In this document: positions 53,764 to 64,000 of the stretch, one piece after another
Layout: each line of letters starts with the position of its first letter
How positions within the stretch are numbered: the first letter of the stretch is position 1
NCBI GenBank assembly: GCA_001910725.1
Contig: MJGA01000004.1
Coordinates: 1,364,001-1,428,000 of the forward strand
DNA length: 64,000 bases
Reading direction: 5' to 3'
From: Phanerodontia chrysosporium
Taxonomy: Eukaryota; Basidiomycota; Agaricomycetes; Polyporales; Phanerochaetaceae
The notes under the pieces: model-generated
The model's database searches: none
Told to the model about the DNA's origin: nothing
What the model saw: only the letters and a program-made list of their open reading frames with translations
Translations under genes and position numbers: made by a program

Positions 53764-56700
53764 GCAGAAGAAGAGGTGTTGGGCGCACAGTGGAGAAGAA
53801 GACCCCGGAGGCAGGCGGGCTTTATAGGCACGGCCATGCGAAAGAGGGCCATTGTCCGGACCGACGCAAAGCATCCGTCCTGCGCGAGGGCCGTCCAGCC
53901 CAGCGCGCAGAGCGCGCAACAGGCAAAGAAAATCACACTCTTTTGGACGGTGGACAGCGGACGTGACACGACGTTTACGGAGGAGCGCAGAGACATACGG
54001 GATCGGGATGGGCTCATGGACCGACGTCCGTCGAGTTTGTCCTTCAGTTTGCGCGCAAGGTTTGAGAAGCGGGAGGTGTTACGTGTGCGCGTGACGGCCT
54101 CCAGGGACATATGGGCGCGCCACGGGGAAACAGCGAGTGCTCGAGGACGGGCGCAGGCGAGAGGCTGCAGCAACGAGACCGTGAGGGTCAAGATCAAGCA
54201 CCGCGCGGAGCGAAGGCCTGCCGTGGGCGCCTGTCCCGTCGAGGCGCCGGTGCGCCCCACGTGCGTCTGGTTCGCGAGCCGAGCCTGTCTTTGTGGCACG
54301 AAGCTCGTGCAAATACCGCTCCCCGCCCAGGGTTCTCGCGCCCCGTGGCACGACCCGCGACGCTCTGCGGGTCGGCTCTTCAGCGACGCTGTGCACGCTG
54401 GGCAGCGCAAACACCCACGCACCGTCTGCATGTGATTCCACGATAAGCAGCATCGCTCGGCTAGCGAGCCTCTCCACGGGGTCATCGAAGAGCCTCGCGG
54501 GCTGTACGCAATGCGTCATAGTCCGTACGGCTGCTGCAGCGATGCCAGCCTGGGGAAACACCGCGGAGACGAACGCTGGCAGATGCTCTGGATCCGCGCT
54601 GACCAGTCGGACGCAGCGGTCGCATCGATGTTCGTGCCACTCCGTGCACGTCACACAGCACCCGAGCCAAGTGATCTGGCAAGACAGACAAGCTCTGAGA
54701 ACCCTTGCTTCGACATGTAGTTTGACAGAAAACTCGCGCAACTTACCGCTGCTTTGAAAAAGCTTCATGGGTTTTTCTCGCATCACGTCCACGCTAAATT
54801 GAAGGCGAAGAGGGCACAGATACCGCTTATTGAGCATATCGACCGTCGCGAGCCATACAGCGCCCCTTGTGAGTGCAACCTGCGCATTTGTGTGGAGTAG
54901 AAGGGGCTTTACGAGAGGGTCACAAGCCTTTACCTCGGCTAAACACAGCAACAGATTAGAAAACATTGCCCAAGGTAGGTTGAACGGATGACTCAACGTG
55001 AAAACGGCCGTGCAACTTGTCAAGACGCCGTTGGGCTGACACTGGGGGTCGGCTCCAGAGCAAACTTTCTGCAGCGTCACAAGACGTCTTGCGCTTGTTT
55101 TCTTGACATACCGGCGGATACACAATGGTGCAAGAATGAAAACCATGTCTGGAGACGCGTCACACGACGCAATCTGCGTTAGGACGCGCGCAGACCCTGC
55201 CGTAAGCGAATCACCGCCGTAGTGCTTCTGCAGGTCCGACGTGTGGGACGCTGAAAGTCGACGTGCTTTTCACAAGGACGATACGACTTGCGCATGTGAA
55301 GACGGGCTCCGGATGCATCGTTTCCCGTCTGCAGATTGTGGTCAGGAGACCATACTTGCTGTGTTAATCGCTGGTAGATCATTACCGCAGTGTAACCTTG
55401 GTTCCAAGTAGCAACTTCGGAGGAGCGGGAGGAGTGGCGCTCCTCGGGATTCTTTGCATGGAGCGCGCGGACGTTGCTACAAAGCGGAGAAAGTCACGCC
55501 ACGTGCGGCGAGTGGTATCTTCTGGTCTTTCCGTTAGGATCTTCCAGGACGACGAGTCGTATATCGACTAAGTTTGGGAAATTGACAAGCACATGCGTTT
55601 TCCTGTTGTCTCTATATCTCGATACACGTGCTGCAATGGACTTGTGCATGTATGAATTTGCGAAGCGTGCACCAGAGCAGAGCACATACGGTGTGGACGG
55701 GGATGAATAACACGTTGACATGTTGTGCGCAGTACCGAGAGATGAGGACAAAGGTCCTCCACTGACTAGTGTCCTGTCATTGGACCAGATGGTGCATCCG
55801 CACTATGCAAGCAGTATCAGCAGTCGAACAGGTCGTGTAAACAGACAGAGACCCTCACGTACTTTAGCAGGGATGGTAGAGTCTGCGTTGGTCACTGTGC
55901 CGACGTTCACGCGCCGTCCTTGCCCTGCAATGAGGTGCGTCGGAATGAGAGTTTGGGCTCGCCACCCAGGGCTGTTAGAGCACCGAGGACCACACTGTAG
56001 GGCCCAACGATGCACATGGTCTAATGTTAGGCCTGCGCCGGTAGAGAATGGATGCTATCATGCGGGACCTTGAGCACAGTTGCGCCGTCGGCATGAGCGC
56101 AACGGCAAGATGGGGCGTCCCACACGACCGCGTTCGGGAGAAGTCACGAAGGATAACACACGGGTGGGAGAAGGATAGTCGCCCCCACAGCGCCAAGTTC
56201 TCGAGGCTCGACGAGCGCAGAAGAGATGCCTAAAGCCTAAAGGCAGCGACAAGACAGCTGTCGACGACTCATGCTTAAGTCCGCCACGCTGGGTAAAGCG
56301 TTGAAGAGGACGGTGCTCATCCGTCTTGGCTAGCTCGTGGTGGACTTTGTCGGAGATGCGCAGCTGGGCACATGATGGAGAGCGTGATCGTCGTGCAGTC
56401 CGTGCAGCGTACGCGGTTTCCAAGGGCTGGCTGGGGCCGCCAAGGGTGCGCAAGAGGCGTGGCGAGGCCTTGGGCGATGGTAGCATTGCAACGCCGGCCT
56501 TGTGCAGGACTCGCGCGGGAGCAGCCTCTGGGCTGTCGGAGAGGTCGCCCGTTTCGGAGGTCAGCTAAACCGTCCGGCCGGTGATCGCTACCGGATTCGG
56601 AGCCGTTCCTGGCGTCTGAGACAGTAATGCCGGCCGGCAAGCGCGGCACAGAGGGCGCGCTCGCCGGCGAACGATGCCCATGACCTCAACCTAAAAGACA

Positions 56701-57020
56701 TTTCTTCGTCTCTTGTCCCTTTCCCTCACTGCCACGCTGCGACCGTCCGTCGCCATCGTCGTCCTCGACAGCGGCAACCTCTCAAGCCTCTCCTGCTCAC
56801 TCTCTTCTCGTTTTGCTCCATTCCTTGATCTGTCTCTGGTTGCTTGCTGGTCAGGACATCGCGCACACACCCCTTCCGTCACACTGTGAGTTGCTTCCGT
56901 TTTCCGAGACACCGCGCGACACTCTCTTCACGCTCCATCGTCATCGCTGCGCTTTTCTATATTTTGTCTCGCTTAACGCTTTCCCGCTTACCACTCCTCC
57001 TTCCAGAGCACCCTTCCGCC
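53764..57020. other. 3.3-kb divergent spacer between two glucanase genes
   Basis: This holds the upstream regions of GH55 (left) and GH5 (right). A pyrimidine-rich leader precedes the GH5 ATG (56700-57000). A long minus-strand frame at 54079-55146 is the only sizeable candidate and is listed separately. Nothing else is supported. Confidence 0.45.
54079..55146 (-). CDS. Orphan open frame, doubtful
   Basis: An uninterrupted frame of 355 codons has no recognised motif. Its first third is Leu/Cys-rich (LLLCLAEVKACDPLVKPLLL) and its C-terminal third is Arg/Ala/Pro-rich as expected of chance frames in GC-rich DNA. A possible GT-AG intron (gtaagt near 54754 to cttgccag near 54675) would instead give SSDHLARVLCDVHGVARTSM. 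It may be a spliced unknown gene or no gene. Confidence 0.2.
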   Translation of the reverse strand: MVFILAPLCIRRYVKKTSARRLVTLQKVCSGADPQCQPNGVLTSCTAVFTLSHPFNLPWAMFSNLLLCLAEVKACDPLVKPLLLHTNAQVALTRGAVWLATVDMLNKRYLCPLRLQFSVDVMREKPMKLFQSSGKLREFSVKLHVEARVLRACLSCQITWLGCCVTCTEWHEHRCDRCVRLVSADPEHLPAFVSAVFPQAGIAAAAVRTMTHCVQPARLFDDPVERLASRAMLLIVESHADGAWVFALPSVHSVAEEPTRRASRVVPRGARTLGGERYLHELRATKTGSAREPDARGAHRRLDGTGAHGRPSLRAVLDLDPHGLVAAASRLRPSSSTRCFPVARPYVPGGRHAHT

Positions 57021-59759
57021 ATGTCGGGCCCCCAATACGACCCGCTCCCTCTCACCTCGGACCATCGCGATGACATGGCCTATCACGCCCGCATTCGCCT
57101 GGAATGCAGCCGTCCGCCTTCCACACACCAGAAACCGAACATTTGGAGCTCCACGAGGATGACCTCGGAGCCGCACGCCCGCGTTTTATGGGGCAGGCTT
57201 TGAACGACGAAGGTCCCCAGCCACGGTCCTCCTACGCGTCATCTGGCTACTCCCTGCCTCTCTCTAACGACAACCAGTCTTCTGTCTACGGCCTCAATCC
57301 CACCGGCCAGGCCAACCGAGACACGGCTTATTATAGCCTGCAATACCGCGACGACCCACACGACGCTGACTTTGACGGCTCGAGGACGAACGTCGGGATG
57401 AACAAAGATGGCATGCGGAGCAGCCCGTACCTGTCCGAGAAGCGGGAAGCATACCTTCCACCCAAAGCGCGCTCACGACGGAGGATGTGGATATTTGGCG
57501 CTGTGGCCGCGGGTATTATCGCTGTTATTGTTATTGTGGTTGCGGTATACTTTGCGGTGGTAAAGCCGCACAGCGACAACGGCTCTGTGTCAGGAGGCGC
57601 GTCGAAGGGCGGTAGCAAGGGTTCTGGTACATCGAGCACGGCGCCGTCGCAAGCAAGCGGAAAGCCCACCGTCAAGGCAGCTATCACCGGAGGCAATGGC
57701 AGCACGGTAACGATGGAGGACGGCACAACCTTCACCTATATCAACCCCTTCGGTGGGACGTGGTACTGGGACGAAGACGATCCTTTCAACAACGGCGCTC
57801 GTGCGCAATCCTGGAGCCCTGCTTTGAACGAGACGTTCCGCTATGGTATCGACAAGATTTGGGGGTGAGTGATCATGTGAATAAATGTCGCGTTGCTATA
57901 CTCAATCTTTTGTCATAGCGTTAACCTTGGTGGATGGCTGAATACGGAACCGGTGAGTTTTCATTTCATCTTTCACTTACAAAGGACCCTCTGACCTGAT
58001 AATCTAGTTCATGTGAGCAGTCTTGCTTATGACTCTCGTGATAACAGACTAAATTATTTGCAGCGTCCCTGCTTTGTACGAGAAGTATGTCAACTCGTCA
58101 AATCCCGCGGTGGACGAGTGGACCCTTAGCGAGAACATGGCTGCCGACACGCAGAACGGAGGTCTGCAGCAGCTCGAGGATCACTACAAGACGTTCATTG
58201 TAAGTGATCCTGCCTTATTACTTTGACTAGCTGGCTGATGCAAGCCGCTCCAGACTGAGAAGGACTTCGCTGAGATTGCCGGTGCCGGATTGAACTGGGT
58301 CCGCATCCCTCTGCCGTATTGGGCTATCGAGACACGCGACAACGAGCCATTCCTTGCGAAGACTTGCTGGAAGTACTTCCTGAAGGCCATTCAGTGGGCG
58401 CGAAAGTATGGTATCCGCATCAACCTCGATTTGCACGCGCTTCCAGGATCCCAGAACGGTTGGAACCACTCTGGCAAGCTTGGCACCATCAACGTACTTA
58501 ACGGTCCCATGGGTTTGGCTAACGCCCAACGGTCGCTGGATTACATTCGCATCCTCGCCGAGTTCATCTCGCAGCCCGAGTATAAGGATGTTGTCGCAAT
58601 GTTCGGCGTGACAAACGAGCCTCAGGCGCCGACCTTCGGCCAAGAGAACCTCGCGAGATAGTGAGCTACCCTAATGGTTCCGTGACTCCAGTGCTGATGT
58701 TGCATTTAGCTACCTCGAGGCATACAACATCGTTCGCACCGCTAGTGGCATGGGTGAAGGCAATGGGCCGTTCATCTCCTTCCATGATGGTTTCAAGGGA
58801 CTTTCTGCTTGGGCTGGATTCTTCCCCAACTCGGACAGGACGTCGCTCGACATTCACCCTTACTTGTGCTTCGCCGACCAGTCTGCCGATGGGTATGACA
58901 AGCGTGCGACTCAGCCGTGCACCGCTTGGGGTGGCGCTCAGAATGACTCTATGAGCGCCTTCGGCTTGACCACCGCTGGCGAGTTCAGCAACGCTATCAA
59001 CGATTGCGGTCTCTGGGTCAACGGCGTCAACCTTGGCACGCGCTACGAGGGTGACTACCCCGGCGGTCCCTGGCCTCGCATTGGCAGCTGTGATCAGTGG
59101 ACCGATTATACTCAGTGGGATGACACAATGAAGCAGCAGATCCAGCAGTTCGCCTTGGCGAGTATGGATGCTCTACAGGTGCGTAACCTAAACCCGTTGA
59201 TCTTATGTGATAAGCTAATGCCACCTCCCAGAACTGGTTCTTCTGGACTTGGAAGATCGGCAACTCGTCCGTCACCGGCAAGGTTGAGGCCCCTGCTTGG
59301 TCGTACCAGCTTGGCCTCCAAGAAGGCTGGATGCCAAAGGATCCTCGTGCCGCTGCTGGCACTTGTGATTCCACTGACCCGTGGGCCGGTCCGCTGCAAT
59401 CATGGCAGACTGGCGGTGCTGGTGCTGGACAGATTCCTGTCACCTTCTCTCAGTCGTACGCTTGGCCTCCGACCTCGATCTCTGGTGGCGGTGCTGCGAC
59501 GCTCCTTCCCACGTATACCCAGACTGGCCCCATACCCACCCTCCCCGCGCCTACATTCACGAAGTCGTCCGGCGCCACCGTCGACGCCGGCAGCGGCTGG
59601 GCGAACACCGCGGACAACAGCGGCATGGCCGTCCCGATTCCTACCTGCTCATACCTCGATCCTTGGGTTGGCAGCGCTGACCCGCCATCTCCGCTGTGCA
59701 GCAGTGCTGCGAAGCGAGACGCGCCTGTGCCGCCCGCGATCATCACTCCCGCTCCCTAA
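57021..59759 (+). CDS. Membrane-anchored GH5 exo-beta-1,3-glucanase
   Basis: GH5 (subfamily 9) exo-beta-1,3-glucanases remodel wall glucan. Seven exons (57021-57864, 57919-57952, 58008-58012, 58064-58199, 58254-58660, 58710-59178, 59232-59759) give about 807 aa. A cytosolic tail precedes a type II anchor (SRRRMWIFGAVAAGIIAVIV and following) and a Gly/Ser linker. The catalytic domain has GVNLGGWLNTEPFIVPALYE, the acid/base Glu in GVTNEPQAP, the nucleophile Glu in AGEFSNAINDCG and WFFWTWKI. A Ser/Thr/Pro-rich tail ends the protein. Exon 3 is only 5 nt (TTCAT). The first exon is out of frame by one base near 57094-57100, unless translation starts at ATG 57104. I favour the upstream ATG and a sequence error. 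Confidence 0.93.
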
Positions 59760-60126
59760 AAATTCAAAATACCAAGACACGGACTTCATTTTTGCACGGC
59801 TCTTTGTAGATTAGATTCGCGTATTGCGCACGTGTAGTGTGTGCTGCCGAGGTGTACAGCTTATAGCCTGCCGTAGTACAACATCTCCCTATCATCATCG
59901 CATGGACATTCCTCATGAACTCCACCACGGACGATTCTCACCCCCACGCGCATTCTTTATGGTATACACTATCGTACCTGCCGCGCATCGTACTTCGTAG
60001 TTCCTTCCTCTTGAATTCTGGCTGTGGGTTAGGTGACGACTTCCATTCGTTTTAGGTACACCGGTTGGGTTCACTTCTGTCGGACACAACGCAACAGAGA
60101 ATATACTGATATCTCGAGAACGCCTC
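59760..60126. other. 3' intergenic between convergent genes
   Basis: A 367-bp spacer after the GH5 stop and after the minus-strand small gene. No gene or repeat is seen. Confidence 0.5.
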
Positions 60127-60670
60127 TCAGTGCTCGCCTAGTGTCGTCGCGTATCTGTCCTCCAGATCTTCCTGCCCGCCGTAGCCGGCCTCGAAGTCCT
60201 TGGAATCCCTGTCGTGGCTGTCCATGAGCTTGTGGTCTGCAGGCGAAACGTTGACGGACCCCTGGTGATCGGGGTGCTGTAGCTTGTCCCTGATGGCAGC
60301 GAGCTGCTCTTGTTCCTAATAAAAGACGGTACGCTTGAATGACACGTCTCGCGATGGCTGAGACGTTTCCGTGTCGGACGCACCTTCGCTTTGGCGTACC
60401 GCGCCTCTTCGCCCTGCTCTCGGGCTTTCCAAGCTGGATCCTGGGCAACAGTATCGCTCAGTATACACCTCCAATACTGATCGCGCAGATACAGGTACGT
60501 ACCTGTGCTGTCTGTCCGGACGACATCGTCGTTGCGAGTGAAGGTCACGTATAGTGGACCTGGCGGGGAGCAGATGCGCCTGCTTTTATCCTCCGCGCAG
60601 TCACGCCTCCGAGGGCATACGTCACCGCGTGCCGGTTCGAGGGGCCGTCGAGAGTAGGCCGAGAACGAAA
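60127..60670 (-). CDS. Small unknown protein, 5' end uncertain
   Basis: The last exon is 60127-60315, the previous one 60384-60559 (intron 60316-60383, GTGCGT to TTAG), and an upstream exon reaches beyond 60607 through a GC-AG intron at 60560-60606 (GGAG/GCGTGA). The readable protein includes LDGPSNRHAVTYALGG, PLYVTFTRNDDVVRTDS, LYLRDQYWRCILSDTVAQDP, a charged EQGEEARYAKAKEQEQLAAI stretch (probably helical) and an acidic end, EAGYGGQEDLEDRY. No ATG was found before the first readable exon, so the start may lie in another exon overlapping the end of the EAF1-like gene. I do not recognise the family. The tail-to-head spacing to EAF1 (about 130 bp) is very tight. Confidence 0.5.
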
Positions 60671-60800
60671 TGGTGGTATATCGCTGACAGTGTGCGAATA
60701 CAGAAATGGCACGTCTACAGAAGTCGAGATGATAGTGTATAGAATAACTAAGAATGACCTGGAGAGAGTAAGAAAAAGAGATAAACCATGACAGTCGCCC

Positions 60801-63800
60801 CTAAGACATGGAGTAGTTGCCGTTCTGTTGCTGCGGTTGCTGCTGTGTTTGCTGCGCCGCTTGCTGTTGCTGTTGTTGTTGTTGCTGCTGCTGTTGTTGT
60901 TGTTGCTGCTGCATGGCGTGTTGCTAGTACCACACATGAACTGGACGCACGAGGCGGAGACGTCGTGGCAACGTACCTGTGCTTGCAGCAAGCGCACCTG
61001 CATCGCGTGCTGAAGCTGCTCCTGCGTGAACGGCCCGGCCTGCATGCCGCCATAGTAGTGGTGCGGCATCGCAGACGCTGTTCGTTGCGCCGAGGCCGCA
61101 ATCGACGCCTGTACCTGCATTTGCGGGGTCAACGCAGCCAACGCCTGTGCCTGCGCCTGTGCCTGCGCCGACGGCGGGCGCGGCGACGTCGCGCTGGCGG
61201 CCACGGCCTGAGCTAACGGAGGCGACTGTTGTGGGAGACCGGGAGAGGTGCTGGTCGGCCGTGCCGCGTAGTTGGGCGTGAGGTGTGCTGTCAGCGCTGG
61301 TGCCGCACCGGCTGCAAGGCTGTTCGCAATGCCTTGTTGTGTCTGACCTTGCGCCGCTTGAGCTGCCGCAATTGCGCGTGCTTGTGCCTGGGCCTGCATC
61401 ATTTGCTGCGACGTCGCAATGCGGGGCTGGCCGAGGAGGGGATTCGACATCCTCTGCTGCCCCGAGATATTGACCTGCTGCCTGATCTGCGGCATCCCTT
61501 GGGCGCCAGGGTGACCATTGGGCGTGCGCATGCCCGGGTTTTGAACAACCTGCAAATGGGTCTAACCAGGGAAACACCGGGATGCAGCATCAATGGACTG
61601 ACCATGTTCGGCATCTGCTGCAACCTTGCGTGTTGCTGTTGCTGTTGTTGTTGCTGTTGCTGCTGCTGCGACATCATATGCTGTTTTCGCGTCTCCTCTG
61701 CACGTTGACGTGCCGTTTGCTGTTCCTGAAGCATGCGCGCATCTGCTTCAGCTTTCATGCGACTGAGCTCAGCAGGTGTCAACTTTGGCATCTTATTGTA
61801 CTGCCCGTGCGTATCATGGATTGTGGTTGGCTTCCTGTTGTTGGCTATTCGCAGTAAATTAGATTTTGTGTAGATGTTACGGAATATGCATGCCTACCAT
61901 TCTGCTTCTGTGCTTGCTCTCGCTTCTTCGCCGCTTTGCGAATGGCGTCGTACATGAGATTATGGCGCCGCTTCTTCTTGGATTCGGTTGGCGCTGCTCC
62001 GGTATTCCCTGCAGGGGCGACACTCATGCTCAATGATCGCTTCGTGCCTCGGGTCGTCATCTGCGTTGTGGGCGTCTGTGGAGGAGGACGGTGTTCGTCC
62101 TCACTAACAGGAGGACCGAAACGTGAACGCCACCGGTCGAAGCAGTCAAGCGGTGTCCGTTTCTCGATAGGTGTCGTGACACGCAGAGAATTGAATGATT
62201 CCGCGATAAGGATCCAGTTGTTGGGATATCGCTCGACCAGCTGCTTGAGTGTGGCGTCATCTTGCGTTGACCATACGAGATCCGACGGCTTATTGGAGCG
62301 CTGCGTACTCGCAGGGTTGCGGCTGATTTCCAGCAGAGTCTGGCTGTACGGCCTCCGCACGTCCTTGAGAGTGGGAAGCCCTACAGGCGTCGACGCTGGT
62401 GATGATTTAACGCTATCGAACAGAGCTGGAGGAACGTTGTAAGCAAAAGACAACATTGACATGTGGACGATGCGAAATGCTTACATGAAGTTATGCTGTC
62501 GTCTATAGGACGTGCAGACGGCGATTCGAATTCCGCTACGACTGCAGTATCATCAAGATCATGCCAGTGTTGGTCATGCCAATGCTTCGAGGGTTGCAGC
62601 GGGCCGACCAGTGTCGCCTTGTGGTGCATGAAGTCGTTCGCAGGCATCACCTTCATGTATGTCGTATCCTCCGTCCTTTTATTCGGATCATCCTTGTCTG
62701 AGCGGCCAGATTTCTTCTTGCCATCCGCGCCGGTGACCTGTGGGACATCGAGAAGACCGAACGTCTGCAAGTCGGGGAATATCTCGGAGAGGTCGGGCAT
62801 GGGAGGTGGCGCAGCCATGTCTTCTGTTGATAGTGAAGACATGCCTTGAACGATGTCGAAGCCGTCGAGGTCAAGGAACAGCGTATCGAATTCGGACGAG
62901 ATGATGTGGTCGCGAAGGGGCGCATACATGTTGGTCTTTGACTTGGGCTTGGAAGAGGACGCTCCCTCGTTACTCTGCGATCCGAGCACGGGATCATCAG
63001 AGAGCGGCTTAAGAGCAGACGGCTCGACAACATCGGCTTAGGAGTCACCAGGGGAGCACTTGCTGAGTCTGCTCCAGGAGGCTGGGCCGGTGCTGCGCTG
63101 TCTTCGCGCTGTAGAGCTGAATTGTCTTCCATGTCTTCCACCTTGGGTTGGATAGCCTGAGACTGTGAAGTCTGGCTGTCGAGCTGTAGTTCAGCATCCT
63201 CGAACGCCTCGCGTACAGCAGTAGCCGGGTCCAGAGCATCAATGACATCCTGTTGTTCCCTTTCCTGCTCCTCGTCTGAGTCTTCATCAGAGTTGTCGCC
63301 ATTGGGAGTGGACTCCGACTTCGAAGTCGAGCCACGTTGCTCCGGCTCCTCTGGGGGTACGAAGGAATGGAGCCCATTGCCAGAGCCATCCATGGACACG
63401 TCCACCTCTGGCATCTCCGTGTCTCGTGGCCGCTTCCACAGAACGCATATCCCGCGTCGGACTCGCTCCTCAAGAGTGCCTGCCTCATGCCATTCAACAA
63501 CGGCGTGCGCGACGGTATACGCCAGAGCCATTTTCCACTTGCGTTCTTCGCGGAAATCTGTGCGCATCCACCGCTAGAAGGACATAGTACAGTTAAGTAC
63601 CTGGACAATGTAAACTTGGGTTCGGCACTTGCCATTTCGTCTAAGAGATAATCCCAATGAGTCTTCGTGAGGCCGCCAACACCTCTCTGCTTCTTAGGCT
63701 GCCTGAAGCTCCAGCGCCCTGCGTCGATAAGTGCATCGATCCGGTCGAAAGCTCTAACGAGCTTCAACTCAGTAAATGCCACCTATAAAACGCTGAGTAC

Positions 63801-64000
63801 TGGAGAGGTATCCAGGCTAGACGCCACGTACGTTCCACTCGCGTGTGCTTAGACACTTCGATGCTTTGGACACCTTCTTGTGTACAGGATTCGCGCGAAG
63901 GACAGCTGACCATCGGTTGAGACCAAGCGGTGCCCACTCCTGACCCGCTTTGCCCTCGCTCTTCTCCTTGTCGCGCTTCCTAGATTGACGTTGCCTTCCC
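60801..64000 (-). CDS. EAF1: EAF1/VID21-like HSA-Myb chromatin protein (partial)
   Basis: EAF1/VID21 is the platform subunit of the NuA4 histone acetyltransferase. The N-terminus lies beyond the right edge. Exons seen are 63832-64000 (open), 63633-63782, 62485-63573, 61898-62425, 61603-61844, 60977-61549 and 60801-60923. An HSA domain (THWDYLLDEM joined to RWMRTDFREERKWKMALAYT) binds actin-related proteins. Long acidic and Ser-rich linkers follow, then a SANT/Myb domain (LVWSTQDDATLKQLVERYPN), a basic KKKRRHNLMYDAIRKAAKKR segment and a Gln-rich C-terminus with CAG/CAA runs near 61625-61670 and 60840-60910. Intron 63574-63632 uses a GC donor (ATG/GCAAGT), needed to give a proper HSA sequence. 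A base is missing near 63035-63037. Confidence 0.9.

Noticed and set aside
54079..55146. Considered as a confident gene
   Set aside because: No motif, biased composition and a competing splice interpretation; kept only as a low-confidence entry.
61625..61670. CAG/CAA run as a microsatellite of its own
   Set aside because: It lies in frame in EAF1 and encodes a Gln tract, a normal feature of the family's C-terminus.
1..64000. CRISPR arrays, bacterial operons, rRNA genes
   Set aside because: No spaced short repeats, no ribosome-binding sites and no rRNA segments; the window is eukaryotic with spliceosomal introns throughout.

Overview
This window is nuclear DNA of a filamentous basidiomycete, most likely an Agaricomycete. 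Nearly every recognisable gene is cut by many introns of about 45-65 nt. Coding DNA is GC-rich and genes sit 100-300 bp apart. The gene set is fungal: HIS3, MSS51, AIM25-like scramblase, LST8, ECO1, an EAF1/VID21-like HSA-Myb protein, and GH55 and membrane-anchored GH5 beta-1,3-glucanases. The exact genus cannot be read from the window.

Layout. 1-9,512: a nest of one Ty3/gypsy chromovirus family. It holds a truncated gag leader (1-421), a long element with both LTRs (422-8083; gag frameshifted, pol with two stops), a decayed LTR piece (8084-8395) and a solo LTR (8813-9507) with a 5-bp target duplication. 9,557-11,358: a 1.8-kb element with about 95-bp terminal inverted repeats flanked by TA, without a transposase gene. 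11,574-11,669: an intron-containing tRNA-Ser(GCU). 12-64 kb: a gene-rich arm with RRP3 (-), an unknown acidic protein (-), an M24 peptidase (-), an AlkB-like dioxygenase with a GRF zinc finger (+), HIS3 (+), CDC45 (-), MSS51 (-), AIM25-like scramblase (+), an M13 metalloprotease (-), mitochondrial IF-2 (+), a CHORD-CS co-chaperone (-), a mitochondrial carrier-like protein (-), an ALKBH7-like dioxygenase (+), an SDR-like protein (-), a 59-aa spliced gene (-), LST8 (+), ECO1 (-), a GH55 glucanase (-), a GH5 glucanase (+), a small unknown gene (-) and an EAF1-like protein running off the right edge (-). Three stretches of about 3-3.7 kb (34.8-37.7, 45.2-48.8, 53.8-57.0 kb) hold nothing I can support.

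Themes. Five products are probably mitochondrial (MSS51, AIM25, IFM1, the carrier, ALKBH7), and two of them share a 119-bp divergent promoter. Replication and chromosome maintenance are represented by CDC45, ECO1, EAF1 and an AlkB repair-type enzyme. Two beta-1,3-glucanases of unrelated families face away from each other.

Unusual points. The retroelement appears to self-prime from its own mRNA 5' end. It carries a 60-nt intron inside the LTR, and a second predicted intron whose removal would create the AUG of an otherwise methionine-free ORF. HIS3 appears to contain an AT-AC intron that preserves a metal-binding Glu. GC-AG introns are frequent. Thirteen single-base deletions, mostly beside short G/C runs, interrupt ten otherwise well-conserved genes and look more like assembly errors than decay.

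Exon junctions were placed by eye from splice signals, reading phase and remembered family motifs. No alignment or search was run.
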